NCBI GenBank assembly: GCA_027625215.1
Contig: JAQBWJ010000001.1
Coordinates: forward strand, 1 to 48,852
DNA from: Candidatus Poribacteria bacterium
Lineage (GTDB): Bacteria > Poribacteria > WGA-4E > GCA-2687025
Reading direction: 5' to 3'
Length of the DNA stretch: 48,852 nucleotides
The notes under the pieces were generated by a model, which saw only the letters and a program-made list of their open reading frames with translations, did no database searches and was not told the DNA's origin. The translations under genes and the position numbers were made by a program. Below, in pieces: positions 42,255-48,852 of the stretch (position 1 is the stretch's first letter; each line of letters opens with the position of its first letter).

Positions 42255-43945
42255 TCAGGCGTCGAACGGGTCGCCCGGATCGAACCCGTCCAGCGGCGTC
42301 CGTTCCTGCTCTTGGGCGTCCTCATGCGACTTCTGCGAACGTGCGCGGGAAGACGCCGCCGCGACGCCGGAGTCGAACCGCTCCCGTCGCGCCGGCTCCG
42401 CCACTTCCATCGGCTCGACACCGTAGTTCTGCCGGGAACGTTCGATGATCGTTTTCGCGCGGGCGTGGTCGGGGTACTGGTCGGCGAGATAGGTGTTCAT
42501 TCGCACCGTCGAGTTGCCGATCTTGCAGAACGCCTCCCCGACGCGGAGATGGACGAGTTCGTCCGCCGCGACGTGTTTCAGTTCGCCCTCGCGCCGGATG
42601 AGAAACTCTTTGGAGAGACGGGTCGCGTCGTCGTGCGAGACGACGAAGCCGACGACGCAGGCGACGTTGCCGAGAATCTCGCGGACGAGGTTCAGCGGAA
42701 TCTGGCTCGTCGTCTGATGCGCGAGGACGAGTCCGAGTTTGTACTTGCGGGCGCGGCTGAGCATCTTCTCGTACGAGGCGGTCGCCACGTCCGTGAAGGT
42801 CTGAAACTCGTCGACGTAGAGCCAGAAGTTGCGCCGCTGACGCATCGGCGTGTCGGCGCGGCTTGCGGTCGCCAGTTGGAACTTCGAAACGACGAGTTGC
42901 CCAGGATGCTGCAGTTCGTCTCGCCGAGAATGCCGTCCGAGAAGTTGAACAGCATGATCTTGCCGGCGTCCATCGCCTTGCGGAAGTCGAAGGAGGGCGT
43001 CGGCTGGCAGAGGACGTTGCGGATCGTCTTGGGACGGAGGAACCGTCCGAGCCGGTTGACGATGGGCAGGTGGGCGTCCTTGGGGAAGCGCGGGTACACG
43101 TCGCGGAAGAACCGTTCCGTGTCCGGGTCGCGCGTCTCGCGGATGACGATCTCCCGAAACAAACCGTCGTCCGGGTCAAGCAGTCGCGGCACATCCAATA
43201 AGGTTGATCCGGGTCGTTCTAAGAGGGCGTAGACGGCGTGACGGAGGATCTCGTTCATGCGGTGTCCGCCTTCACCCATGATCCGCTGAAAGATCGTCAG
43301 CAGTTCGTCGGCGCGCAGATCGATGTCTTCGCCGTCTTCGAGATGGAGCGGGTTGAAGCAGACAGGTCGCTCCGTGTCGGCGGGGTTGAAGTAGATGACG
43401 TCGTCGATTCGGTGATCGGGGATGTAGGGCAGCACCTCCTCAGTCAGCATCTCCTGCTCCGGCGCGATGACGCCGATGCCGTCGCCGCGCTCCACGTCCT
43501 GCTCGATGAGCGTGCGGAGGAAGTTCGTTTTGCCCGAACCCGTTTTGCCGATCACGTAGACGTGTCGCTCGCGGAACGGCTGCGCCAACGAGACATCGAA
43601 CCGCGCCCCGTCTCCGAGCGGTTGGTAGCCCAGCACGACCGCGTTATCCGTCTTCGCCTGTTCCGTCATCCACTCCAAAATCTCGTCCGCCGTCCAATCG
43701 TGTTCGACGAGTTCCAGCACCTCGTCGACACTGACGAACTGCTCAAACAGTTGCGGCTGCTGTTCGTAGAGTTCGTTGAGAATCCGCAGGCAGGCGTCCC
43801 GGCGGGACTGTTCCGAGAGCCACTCCTGTGTTTCCTCGCGCTTCGCCTGAAGGCGTCGTTTGTCTTCGGCGCGGCGGTAGATCATCACCAGGACGACCGC
43901 ACCGATCACGAGAAGGAACAGGACGATTCCAGCCGAATCTTCCAT
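42255..43945 (-). pseudogene. Membrane-anchored VirD4/TraG-like coupling ATPase, frameshifted
   Basis: The frame from 43945 encodes an N-terminal membrane helix (GIVLFLLVIGAVVLVMIYRR), Walker A YVIGKTGSGKTN, YFNPADTERPVCFNPL and most of the core. At about 42905 (codons ...SILG) one base is missing. The correct continuation, LVVSKFQLATASRAD and Walker B NFWLYVDEFQTF to SQIPLNLVREILGN, lies in a second frame ending at 42255. Either a real frameshift mutation or a one-base assembly error splits the gene. The soluble relative at 4817 is intact. Confidence 0.85.
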
Positions 43946-44084
43946 CGCCTCATCCCTATAATGAGGATGTAATCCTAAGGCATAACAAGACTATATCAAC
44001 CCCATATTTGAACGGGTTACAGTCGAATCGGCGCGAACCCCGACGACGACTGCGATCTACGCTCGATCCTGCGCGGAGTTGTAT

Positions 44085-44169
44085 ATCTTCTTCTGTTAAT
44101 CTCTACATTCCATCGTCGGACTGGCTGCGCCATCCGACTTGGTCGACGGGTGCGACCGCCGAACCTCGC
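44085..44169 (+). repeat. Conserved leader block, copy B
   Basis: This copy is collinear with 1-85 (one mismatch in the first 84 bases) and has the same hairpin at 44115-44138. The sequence then diverges for about 50 bases. Confidence 0.8.
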
Positions 44170-44220
44170 CCCCTGAAACCGGCGCGTTCACGTTGACTTG
44201 ATCGACAGGAGCAACTTTCC

Positions 44221-44251
44221 GATTGACGCAAAGTGTAAGAAATGTTAGAGG
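44221..44251 (+). promoter_or_regulatory. Conserved putative promoter block, copy B
   Basis: This block matches 136-166 and begins GATTGACG, with a -35-like TTGACG at 44223-44228. It ends 64 bases before the start of the repeat-like gene. Confidence 0.45.
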
Positions 44252-44315
44252 AGCGTTCAACCGGATTGATTGATGTGTGGTCGGGAAAAGTGAATCGACG
44301 ATAAGGAGGTCGTGA

Positions 44316-44951
44316 ATGGCTGGTTCCGAATTCAATCTGCGGGTCGCGTTAGGCTTGGTCGTCAGCGTTGAGGAAACCTACGAGAAAGTGTTCGCCGAGG
44401 TGCGTTCCAACATCCGGGAACGAGACGCCGAGATGGAACGCGCCGATTTCTGGTCGTGGATCAGCAAGTTCGTCAAGAGCTTCTTCTCCACGCATCGGGA
44501 GATGAAAGACATCCACTCGCTCCACGCGGACCTCGACCGCGCCGTCGCGATCTGCGATGCGGTGGACGCGAACGTCACGATTCCGAACCCCGAAAACCCC
44601 GACGTGAAACTCGGCGCGCCCTCCGTGAAGGCGATGGCGCTGTTTCAGAAGGGAATCCTCCTGCGGAATCAGGGCGATGTGCAGAACGCCATCGAACAGA
44701 TGAACCAGTCGCTGAGGGTGGAGCCGGATCAGGCGACGCTGTACAACATCGGACAGTTCTTCATCGACCTGCGGGAGCAGCGCGGCGGTCAGGACGGCGG
44801 GCTGGGTGCGACGGTCAAGAAGATGCTGACGTCGGGCGCAGAGCAGACGGACCAGGCGATCGATGCCTTCCGGCAGTGCGTCTCGATGAACTCGGAAAGC
44901 GAGATCGCCGTCAAAGCCGGGATGGAACTCGCGCGGTTGGAGCAGTTGTAG
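44316..44951 (+). CDS. Small helical, TPR-like protein (copy B)
   Basis: This 211-residue paralogue of the protein at 231-842 shares the start MAGSEFNLRVA, the PENPDVK block, the helical NQSLRVEPDQATLYNIG segment and the ending KAGMELARLEQL. Residues 20-60 differ and contain a Trp/Phe-rich stretch (ADFWSWISKFVKSFFS) that could be amphipathic. AAGGAGG lies 6 bases before the ATG. The first 33 coding bases match copy A almost perfectly, while later codons differ even where the residue is kept. The following genes (hypothetical plus C39-like peptidase) run in the same direction. Confidence 0.82.
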   Translation: MAGSEFNLRVALGLVVSVEETYEKVFAEVRSNIRERDAEMERADFWSWISKFVKSFFSTHREMKDIHSLHADLDRAVAICDAVDANVTIPNPENPDVKLGAPSVKAMALFQKGILLRNQGDVQNAIEQMNQSLRVEPDQATLYNIGQFFIDLREQRGGQDGGLGATVKKMLTSGAEQTDQAIDAFRQCVSMNSESEIAVKAGMELARLEQL

Positions 44952-45105
44952 TCTGCGCGGACACTGCCCTGTGGAGAATGCTTCGCTGGGCACGGATGTG
45001 CGCTGAATGGGACGTGTTCACATGAGGTCGCCGAATTGACGGCGGGTTGCCCTGTGTTATGCTTGGGATGGATCATTACCGTGAATGTGGGAAAGGATTT
45101 TGACC

Positions 45106-45486
45106 ATGCAGACCGAACAGGCCGTCGATTCAAGCGGCGCACAGAAGGGGCGAATCCGCGTCAGAGTCGACGCGGACGTCAACATTGCCGCGCCCATCGC
45201 CCGCCGGCTCGTCAACGTCGAATTGATGAAGAAGATCGGGCAGATGGTGATGACAGGCGAACCGGAACTCCTCGTCGAGGGCGAACATGTCTACTGGAAG
45301 GTGCCGTTGCTCGTCGTGCCGCCGGAAGACGATCCAAACACCTATCCGACCGGACGATTCGCATACGTGGATGCGATCGCGGGTCGTTATGCGCTGACCA
45401 AGACGGAGAATGAAGCCTTGCGAAAGGCGGCGTATCCGATCTTGAAAGAGCTCTACCCAGAGCCGGAGGAGGGCATGGTCGAGTGA
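45106..45486 (+). CDS. Hypothetical protein coupled to a C39-like peptidase
   Basis: This 126-residue protein of mixed alpha/beta character ('RIRVRVDADVNIAAPIARRL' then EGEHVYWKVPLLVVPP) has no signal peptide. AAAGGA lies 8 bases before the ATG. Its stop overlaps the GTG of the next gene. No family is recognised. It could be the substrate, inhibitor or partner of the peptidase. Confidence 0.7.
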   Translation: MQTEQAVDSSGAQKGRIRVRVDADVNIAAPIARRLVNVELMKKIGQMVMTGEPELLVEGEHVYWKVPLLVVPPEDDPNTYPTGRFAYVDAIAGRYALTKTENEALRKAAYPILKELYPEPEEGMVE

Positions 45487-45941
45487 ACCTGAGCGTGCCT
45501 CACTTTCCACAGGAAGGGGCTCGCTCATGCCTTCCTGCCTGCGCGCGGATGGTGTTGGGATTCTACGGGATCGACACGGAGGAAGTCAGCCTCAGCCGAA
45601 TGCTGGGAAAGACGCCCGTCGGTACGGAGATGCTCAACATCGAGCTCCTCGAGAACGCCGATCTGGGCGTGCGTGTCGAGACTGGCATCCTGGATGCCGA
45701 AGCGGTTCGGGACTATCTGAACGCCAACGTTCCCGTCATCGTGATGCTCGGCACGGGTGCTCTCTCCTATTGGCAGTCCGACCGACCGCACGCGGTGGTC
45801 GTTGTCGGCTTCGACGACGCATCGATCTACGTCAACGATCCGAAGTTCTCCGATGCACCAAAGATTGTGGCGTGGGACGAGTTCCTTGCCGCATGGGATG
45901 TGTTCGATCGTTTTGGGGCGGTCATTCATCAAGACTCGTAA
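45483..45941 (+). CDS. Papain-like C39-family cysteine peptidase
   Basis: This 152-residue protein has the C39-like motif QEGARSCLPACARMVL (Cys16 the likely nucleophile), RPHAVVVVGFD supplying the His, and IYVNDP with the third residue. These are stand-alone peptidase domains similar to those that trim double-glycine leaders, but no ABC transporter is attached or nearby. The GTG start is coupled to the upstream gene. A processing or immunity-like role within this small operon is inferred. Confidence 0.82.
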   Translation: MNLSVPHFPQEGARSCLPACARMVLGFYGIDTEEVSLSRMLGKTPVGTEMLNIELLENADLGVRVETGILDAEAVRDYLNANVPVIVMLGTGALSYWQSDRPHAVVVVGFDDASIYVNDPKFSDAPKIVAWDEFLAAWDVFDRFGAVIHQDS

Positions 45942-46128
45942 GCGGGACATTCAGTGTCTCGCTTTTTCGATAGATCACATTCACACCGGCATCGCCCATC
46001 GAGACCGTTTCCGTTACGACATGGGCCCTCCGAAGAACGCCGTCGAAGTAAGATCATCAGAAGCACAAGCTGAGGCGGAGCTAACCGAGCGGTGGCGAAT
46101 GTGATTGCAAACCGTTCGACGCCGCAAT

Positions 46129-46148
46129 ATACTCTATATATGGAGTAT
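46129..46148. promoter_or_regulatory. 20-bp palindrome, possible operator
   Basis: ATACTC and GAGTAT flank an AT core (one mismatched pair) 41 bases beyond the 3' end of the XRE gene. Symmetry and closeness suggest a repressor site, but no promoter for a downstream gene is evident. Confidence 0.3.
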
Positions 46149-46189
46149 TTCTGTGGGTTACATCTCGAACAGGTTCTTACAAAGCATTG

Positions 46190-46411
46190 TTATCGCTTGG
46201 TTGGGATGCCAGCGACCAATTCGCTTAGCGGCACACCTAGGGCAGCTGCGATCTTCGTCATGGTGCGGAGTGTGACATTCCTTTCTCCTCGCTCAACTCC
46301 TCCCACGTTACGGGGGTACAGATCTGCCCGACTGCCAAGCTCTGCCTGCGTAAGTCTCTGCGCTTTTCGAATCCGTCGCACGTTGTTTCCGAACACAACG
46401 AGATCATCCAT
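46190..46411 (-). CDS. Small XRE-family regulator
   Basis: This 73-residue single helix-turn-helix domain ('AQRLTQAELGSRADLYPRNV' and GGVERGERN) with a C-terminal 'IAAALGVPLSELVAGI' helix resembles C-proteins of restriction systems and small plasmid repressors. TAGAAT lies 9 bases before the ATG and there is no Shine-Dalgarno, implying a leaderless mRNA. No restriction genes are adjacent. Confidence 0.82.
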   Translation of the reverse strand: MDDLVVFGNNVRRIRKAQRLTQAELGSRADLYPRNVGGVERGERNVTLRTMTKIAAALGVPLSELVAGIPTKR

Positions 46412-46489
46412 GCGACCCGTATTCTACCGAGCGACCTGTGGTGCGTCTACTCGCGCGTAGGACATGGGATCGGGAAGGAGAGCAGGTCG

Positions 46490-46518
46490 TTGACATTATG
46501 CAACTGTTTTGTTATAAT
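46490..46518 (+). promoter_or_regulatory. Consensus sigma-70 promoter
   Basis: TTGACA (46490-46495) and TATAAT (46513-46518) have an exact 17-bp spacer. It is the best promoter in the window and drives the secreted propeller gene at 46714 with a leader of about 190 bases. The 46412-46713 interval contains no other gene. Confidence 0.88.
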
Positions 46519-46713
46519 CCGGTCAGCATTCGGTGGAACCTTCCTTTTCGTTCCGCGCCACAATCAACCCTCTGAATCGACCATACAAACTCACCTACGA
46601 CGACAGACTGCTTACTGCTCGTCCGTCCGAACGGGGCAGACGACGTGATGCCCGTATTGCGCCTGTCGACCGAGACCATTTTCCGCAATCAGAGAAAAAC
46701 GAGGAGACTCGAT

Positions 46714-47619
46714 ATGTCCCGAATGATCGCGATGCTGATCGCCATCGGATTCGCCCTCCCACCCCTTGCGATGGGATCGGAAGGCGACGAGGTACGTGTG
46801 GCGTTCATCCGCGCCAAAGAGGACGAGCGCGGCGTGTTTCACGGCACGCTGTTCGTCAAAACCATCGGAGGAATCGAACGGCAGATCACGACCGGAGCGG
46901 TCAACGCCGGTGGACCGAGATGGTCACCCGACGGCACGAAGGTCGCGTTCAACGACTTCCACGTCGATACCAACGGCAGCGTCTTCGATGTTGCCTACGT
47001 TGCGGACTTGACCACAGGAACCGTCACATCGACGACGATCCACGGCAGTGTGACCGGCGTATCCGACGAACTCGTTTCGTTCACCTTCCACAAGGGAGCA
47101 ACGACATGGGTGGGAGTCGCCCGACACGACGGCTCTGAGCAAATCGACCTCGCGTCGGACGCGATGCACAGTTCGCTCTCGTCGGACGGTTCGCGTGTCC
47201 TGTTCCAGAGTCTCGAGGCGATTGAGATCATCAGCCACAACGGGACGGGTCGGCAGACGCTCGTACGAGACCCGCTGATCGCGCCTGTGCCGCCACGCTT
47301 CGCAGGAAACGACGAATACGTCGTCTACGAGGCATATCGCGGCGCGCCGGGTCGAGAAGAGTCGTTCGTCTTCGTCCGTCACATCGGAACCGGCGAGGCG
47401 ACAAACCTCGGTCAAGGTGGGTTCACGAACGTCGTTGGCGACTGGATCATCTTCGACAATGGACGTCAGTTCGCGGCTTCGCTGGATGACAAGACACGCT
47501 TCGAGCTCCCGTGGCGAGAGCGCGGCGCCGTTCACGGCGATCTCTCGACCTTCCAACCTCGCACCGTTTCACCGTTCAGCAAACTGCCGACAACGTGGGC
47601 GACAATGAAAATCCGATAA
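46714..47619 (+). CDS. Secreted TolB-like (PD40) beta-propeller protein
   Basis: This 301-residue protein has a signal peptide (MSRMIAMLIAIGFALPPLAM, cleavage near GSEG) and propeller blades such as 'GGPRWSPDGTKVAFNDF' and 'LSSDGSRVLFQSLEAIEIIS', the TolB/PD40 blade signature. GAGGAG lies 8 bases before the chosen ATG; an in-frame ATG at 46645 lacks such a site and would bury the signal peptide. It is expressed from the consensus promoter at 46490 and ends at a strong terminator. Confidence 0.85.
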   Translation: MSRMIAMLIAIGFALPPLAMGSEGDEVRVAFIRAKEDERGVFHGTLFVKTIGGIERQITTGAVNAGGPRWSPDGTKVAFNDFHVDTNGSVFDVAYVADLTTGTVTSTTIHGSVTGVSDELVSFTFHKGATTWVGVARHDGSEQIDLASDAMHSSLSSDGSRVLFQSLEAIEIISHNGTGRQTLVRDPLIAPVPPRFAGNDEYVVYEAYRGAPGREESFVFVRHIGTGEATNLGQGGFTNVVGDWIIFDNGRQFAASLDDKTRFELPWRERGAVHGDLSTFQPRTVSPFSKLPTTWATMKIR

Positions 47620-47643
47620 GGACGCCCGCACGGCTTATCCACA

Positions 47644-47681
47644 GGCGAGATGCAGACCTCTGTATCTCGCCCTTCTTTTTT
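47644..47681 (+). terminator. Intrinsic terminator
   Basis: GGCGAGAT (47644-47651) pairs with ATCTCGCC (47664-47671), with an inner CAGA/TCTG pairing, followed by TTCTTTTTT. It ends the propeller gene. Only three bases later is TATACT, the -10 of the next gene. Confidence 0.88.
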
Positions 47682-47696
47682 GTTATACTGAACCCA

Positions 47697-48852
47697 ATGA
47701 AGCGAACTTATCAAGACAAGTGGTTCTGGACCGCATTGGTACTTGGCATTCTCTTTTCCGCCCGCCTTCTGACCTACGCCCTCGCCCAAAACCAAAGTGG
47801 CTGGTCGCCTCCAACCGCGCCGCCCCCGTTTGGACAACCCGCCGCGCCGTTGGATGGAAGTAGTGCCCCGCAGAGCAAGTCGGGCAACCTGACTGTAGAA
47901 AACCTCATCTCCGAAAAAGACGTGATCGCAGGTCTCGAAGAAGGTAACAACCTACGGCTGCAAGCGGCGACCGGGCGGATACTGTTCGATCGCACCGGTG
48001 TCGGAGGCCCAACGGCGGCGATCTCCCTGCGACCGGATAAAAGCGGGAACTGGGTTCTACAAGCGACGCATGATGATAAGAACAGCGCCGGATGGTTCAC
48101 ACTCGGCAGCGGCGCTGGTGCTGCGACGGGCGCTGGTGCATTCTGGCGGGCGACGACCGGAGGAACACCGGGCATCATCTACGACGGGCGTGTCGGCGTC
48201 GGAACGGGCGCGCAGAACCTCGTCTCCACGCTCCATGTGAAGGCGGCTTCCGCAACATCCCCCGCGACGCAGGGATTGACGATCCAGGGACCGCAGGACG
48301 CCTTCCAATCACAATATGCGACCCGACTGTTCATGCAGGGGACGGACTTTCGTATCCTCCGCACGACACAAAGCGTTGATGACGGATTGACGATCCGCGC
48401 CGACGGCAGCCTCGTCGCCGGACGCGGCTTGCAGGTCAAAGGCGACTCGACCTTTGACGGTGCGGTCAAGATGACGAACATCACCCAGTTGAACCACTCC
48501 GTCGAACGCGCCCTCACACTGGACGCCAACGGAAATGTTCGGCTGGCGACGGTTTCGGGAGCCGGAGGGGGAGGCGGCGGCTCCTGCCCCGTCGTCGATC
48601 TGTACTATTTCGAGGAAACGAAGACGATCCCGCAGAGCGCCAGTGACGATGTGTCGGTCACGTACGTCAGTCACGTCGGGGTCGGTGCGGGTTCCGGTGG
48701 GACGTTCATCGGGAGCTTCTGTGCGGGCCCGACGCCTGACGAACGGTTCGATCAGCAACAACGGTACGAGAACCTTCGGTCAGTGCGCGAGCGCGCGGTC
48801 CAAGCGTTGGATGCGGCAGCGGCAGGTGGCCCGCAACCGTGGACGGTCGTCA
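47697..48852 (+). CDS. Large secreted protein, cut by the window end
   Basis: The frame is open from ATG 47697 to the end of the window (385 codons, no stop). It begins MKRTYQDKWFWTALVLGILF, with an uncleaved anchor or signal peptide. Next is a Pro-rich linker, then beta-rich repeats ('GRILFDRTGVGGPTAAISLR', STLHVKAAS, LTIRADGSLVAGRGLQVKGD) like those of bacterial surface and phage tail-fibre-like proteins, and a Gly-rich stretch followed by helices with charged residues. TATACT lies 7 bases before the ATG with no Shine-Dalgarno. Function unknown; cell-surface exposure is likely. Confidence 0.8.
   Translation, partial: MKRTYQDKWFWTALVLGILFSARLLTYALAQNQSGWSPPTAPPPFGQPAAPLDGSSAPQSKSGNLTVENLISEKDVIAGLEEGNNLRLQAATGRILFDRTGVGGPTAAISLRPDKSGNWVLQATHDDKNSAGWFTLGSGAGAATGAGAFWRATTGGTPGIIYDGRVGVGTGAQNLVSTLHVKAASATSPATQGLTIQGPQDAFQSQYATRLFMQGTDFRILRTTQSVDDGLTIRADGSLVAGRGLQVKGDSTFDGAVKMTNITQLNHSVERALTLDANGNVRLATVSGAGGGGGGSCPVVDLYYFEETKTIPQSASDDVSVTYVSHVGVGAGSGGTFIGSFCAGPTPDERFDQQQRYENLRSVRERAVQALDAAAAGGPQPWTVV

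Noticed and set aside
1..44169. The matching blocks at 1 and 44085 as circular overlap or terminal redundancy
   Set aside because: Identity breaks at base 79 and the genes that follow differ strongly, so this is a duplication, not the same DNA read twice.
46134..46460. Plus-strand ORF beginning near the TATACT/palindrome
   Set aside because: It is antisense to the XRE regulator with no coding character.
47635..47643. A perfect DnaA box TTATCCACA
   Set aside because: It is single, lies between a gene stop and its terminator, and is far from the iteron origin; chance is the simpler explanation.
1..48852. tRNA, rRNA and CRISPR arrays
   Set aside because: I looked for T-loop GGTTCGAATC patterns, rRNA-like conserved segments and regularly spaced direct repeats; apart from the iterons nothing qualified. 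A covariance-model search would be decisive.

Overview
The window is a GC-rich bacterial accessory region, most likely a plasmid or a plasmid integrated in a larger replicon. At about 19.8-21.6 kb it carries an iteron-type replication origin: eight 19-bp iterons on a ~22-bp period, an AT-rich element, a Rep_3-type initiator and a KfrA-like coiled-coil protein. Around it are mobility genes (three VirD4/TraG-like ATPases or remnants, a replication-relaxation protein, a large serine recombinase, two minimal tyrosine recombinases), toxin-antitoxin loci, a restriction-modification operon and several insertion sequences. No rRNA, tRNA or CRISPR array was recognised. The combination of caspase-like proteases, PQQ-type propellers, formylglycine-generating-enzyme (FGE)-fold proteins and a diversity-generating retroelement fits an uncultured candidate-phylum bacterium; Poribacteria or a similar lineage is plausible but cannot be proved here.

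Layout. 0-2 kb: a small repeat-like protein behind an unusually conserved leader, an orphan UPF0175 antitoxin and a DUF433/DUF5615 toxin-antitoxin pair. 2.1-4.7 kb (minus): a recombination operon with a RecB/Cas4-like nuclease, a Rad52/DdrA-like annealing protein and a RadC-like protein. 4.8-6.0 kb: a VirD4-like ATPase. 6.1-10.7 kb (minus): XRE regulator, DUF5659 protein, AAA+ ATPase, RNase H-like protein, DNA methyltransferase and endonuclease. 10.9-14.0 kb: a hypothetical gene and a large serine recombinase with an extra C-terminal domain. 14.3-17.6 kb: a diversity-generating retroelement (DGR) with template repeat, avd, reverse transcriptase, and an FGE-fold lipoprotein target carrying the variable repeat. 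17.7-23.3 kb: two tyrosine recombinases flanking the plasmid replication module and an AbiGi-like gene. 23.3-26.5 kb (minus): VapBC-like modules and a degraded XRE/ImmA protease gene. 26.5-39.9 kb: three caspase-family genes (one broken by an IS3 element) and a giant propeller protein that forms an operon with one caspase lipoprotein. 39.9-44 kb: IS66 and SPFH fragments, a replication-relaxation protein and a frameshifted coupling ATPase. 44.1-48.9 kb: a second copy of the leader plus repeat-like gene, a C39-like peptidase operon, a small XRE regulator, a secreted propeller protein and a secreted protein cut by the window end.

The clearest biological system is the DGR. The 113-nt template and variable repeats differ at 22 positions, 20 of them at template adenines. 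Three things are unusual: the reverse transcriptase is encoded opposite to the template, avd and target; its 5' end overlaps the 5' end of avd; and an in-frame amber codon separates the variable repeat from the rest of the target. The second notable system is the caspase cluster, where a FlgO/CsgG-like propeller protein and a FlgO/CsgG-like caspase lipoprotein look like a two-gene envelope sensor-protease operon.
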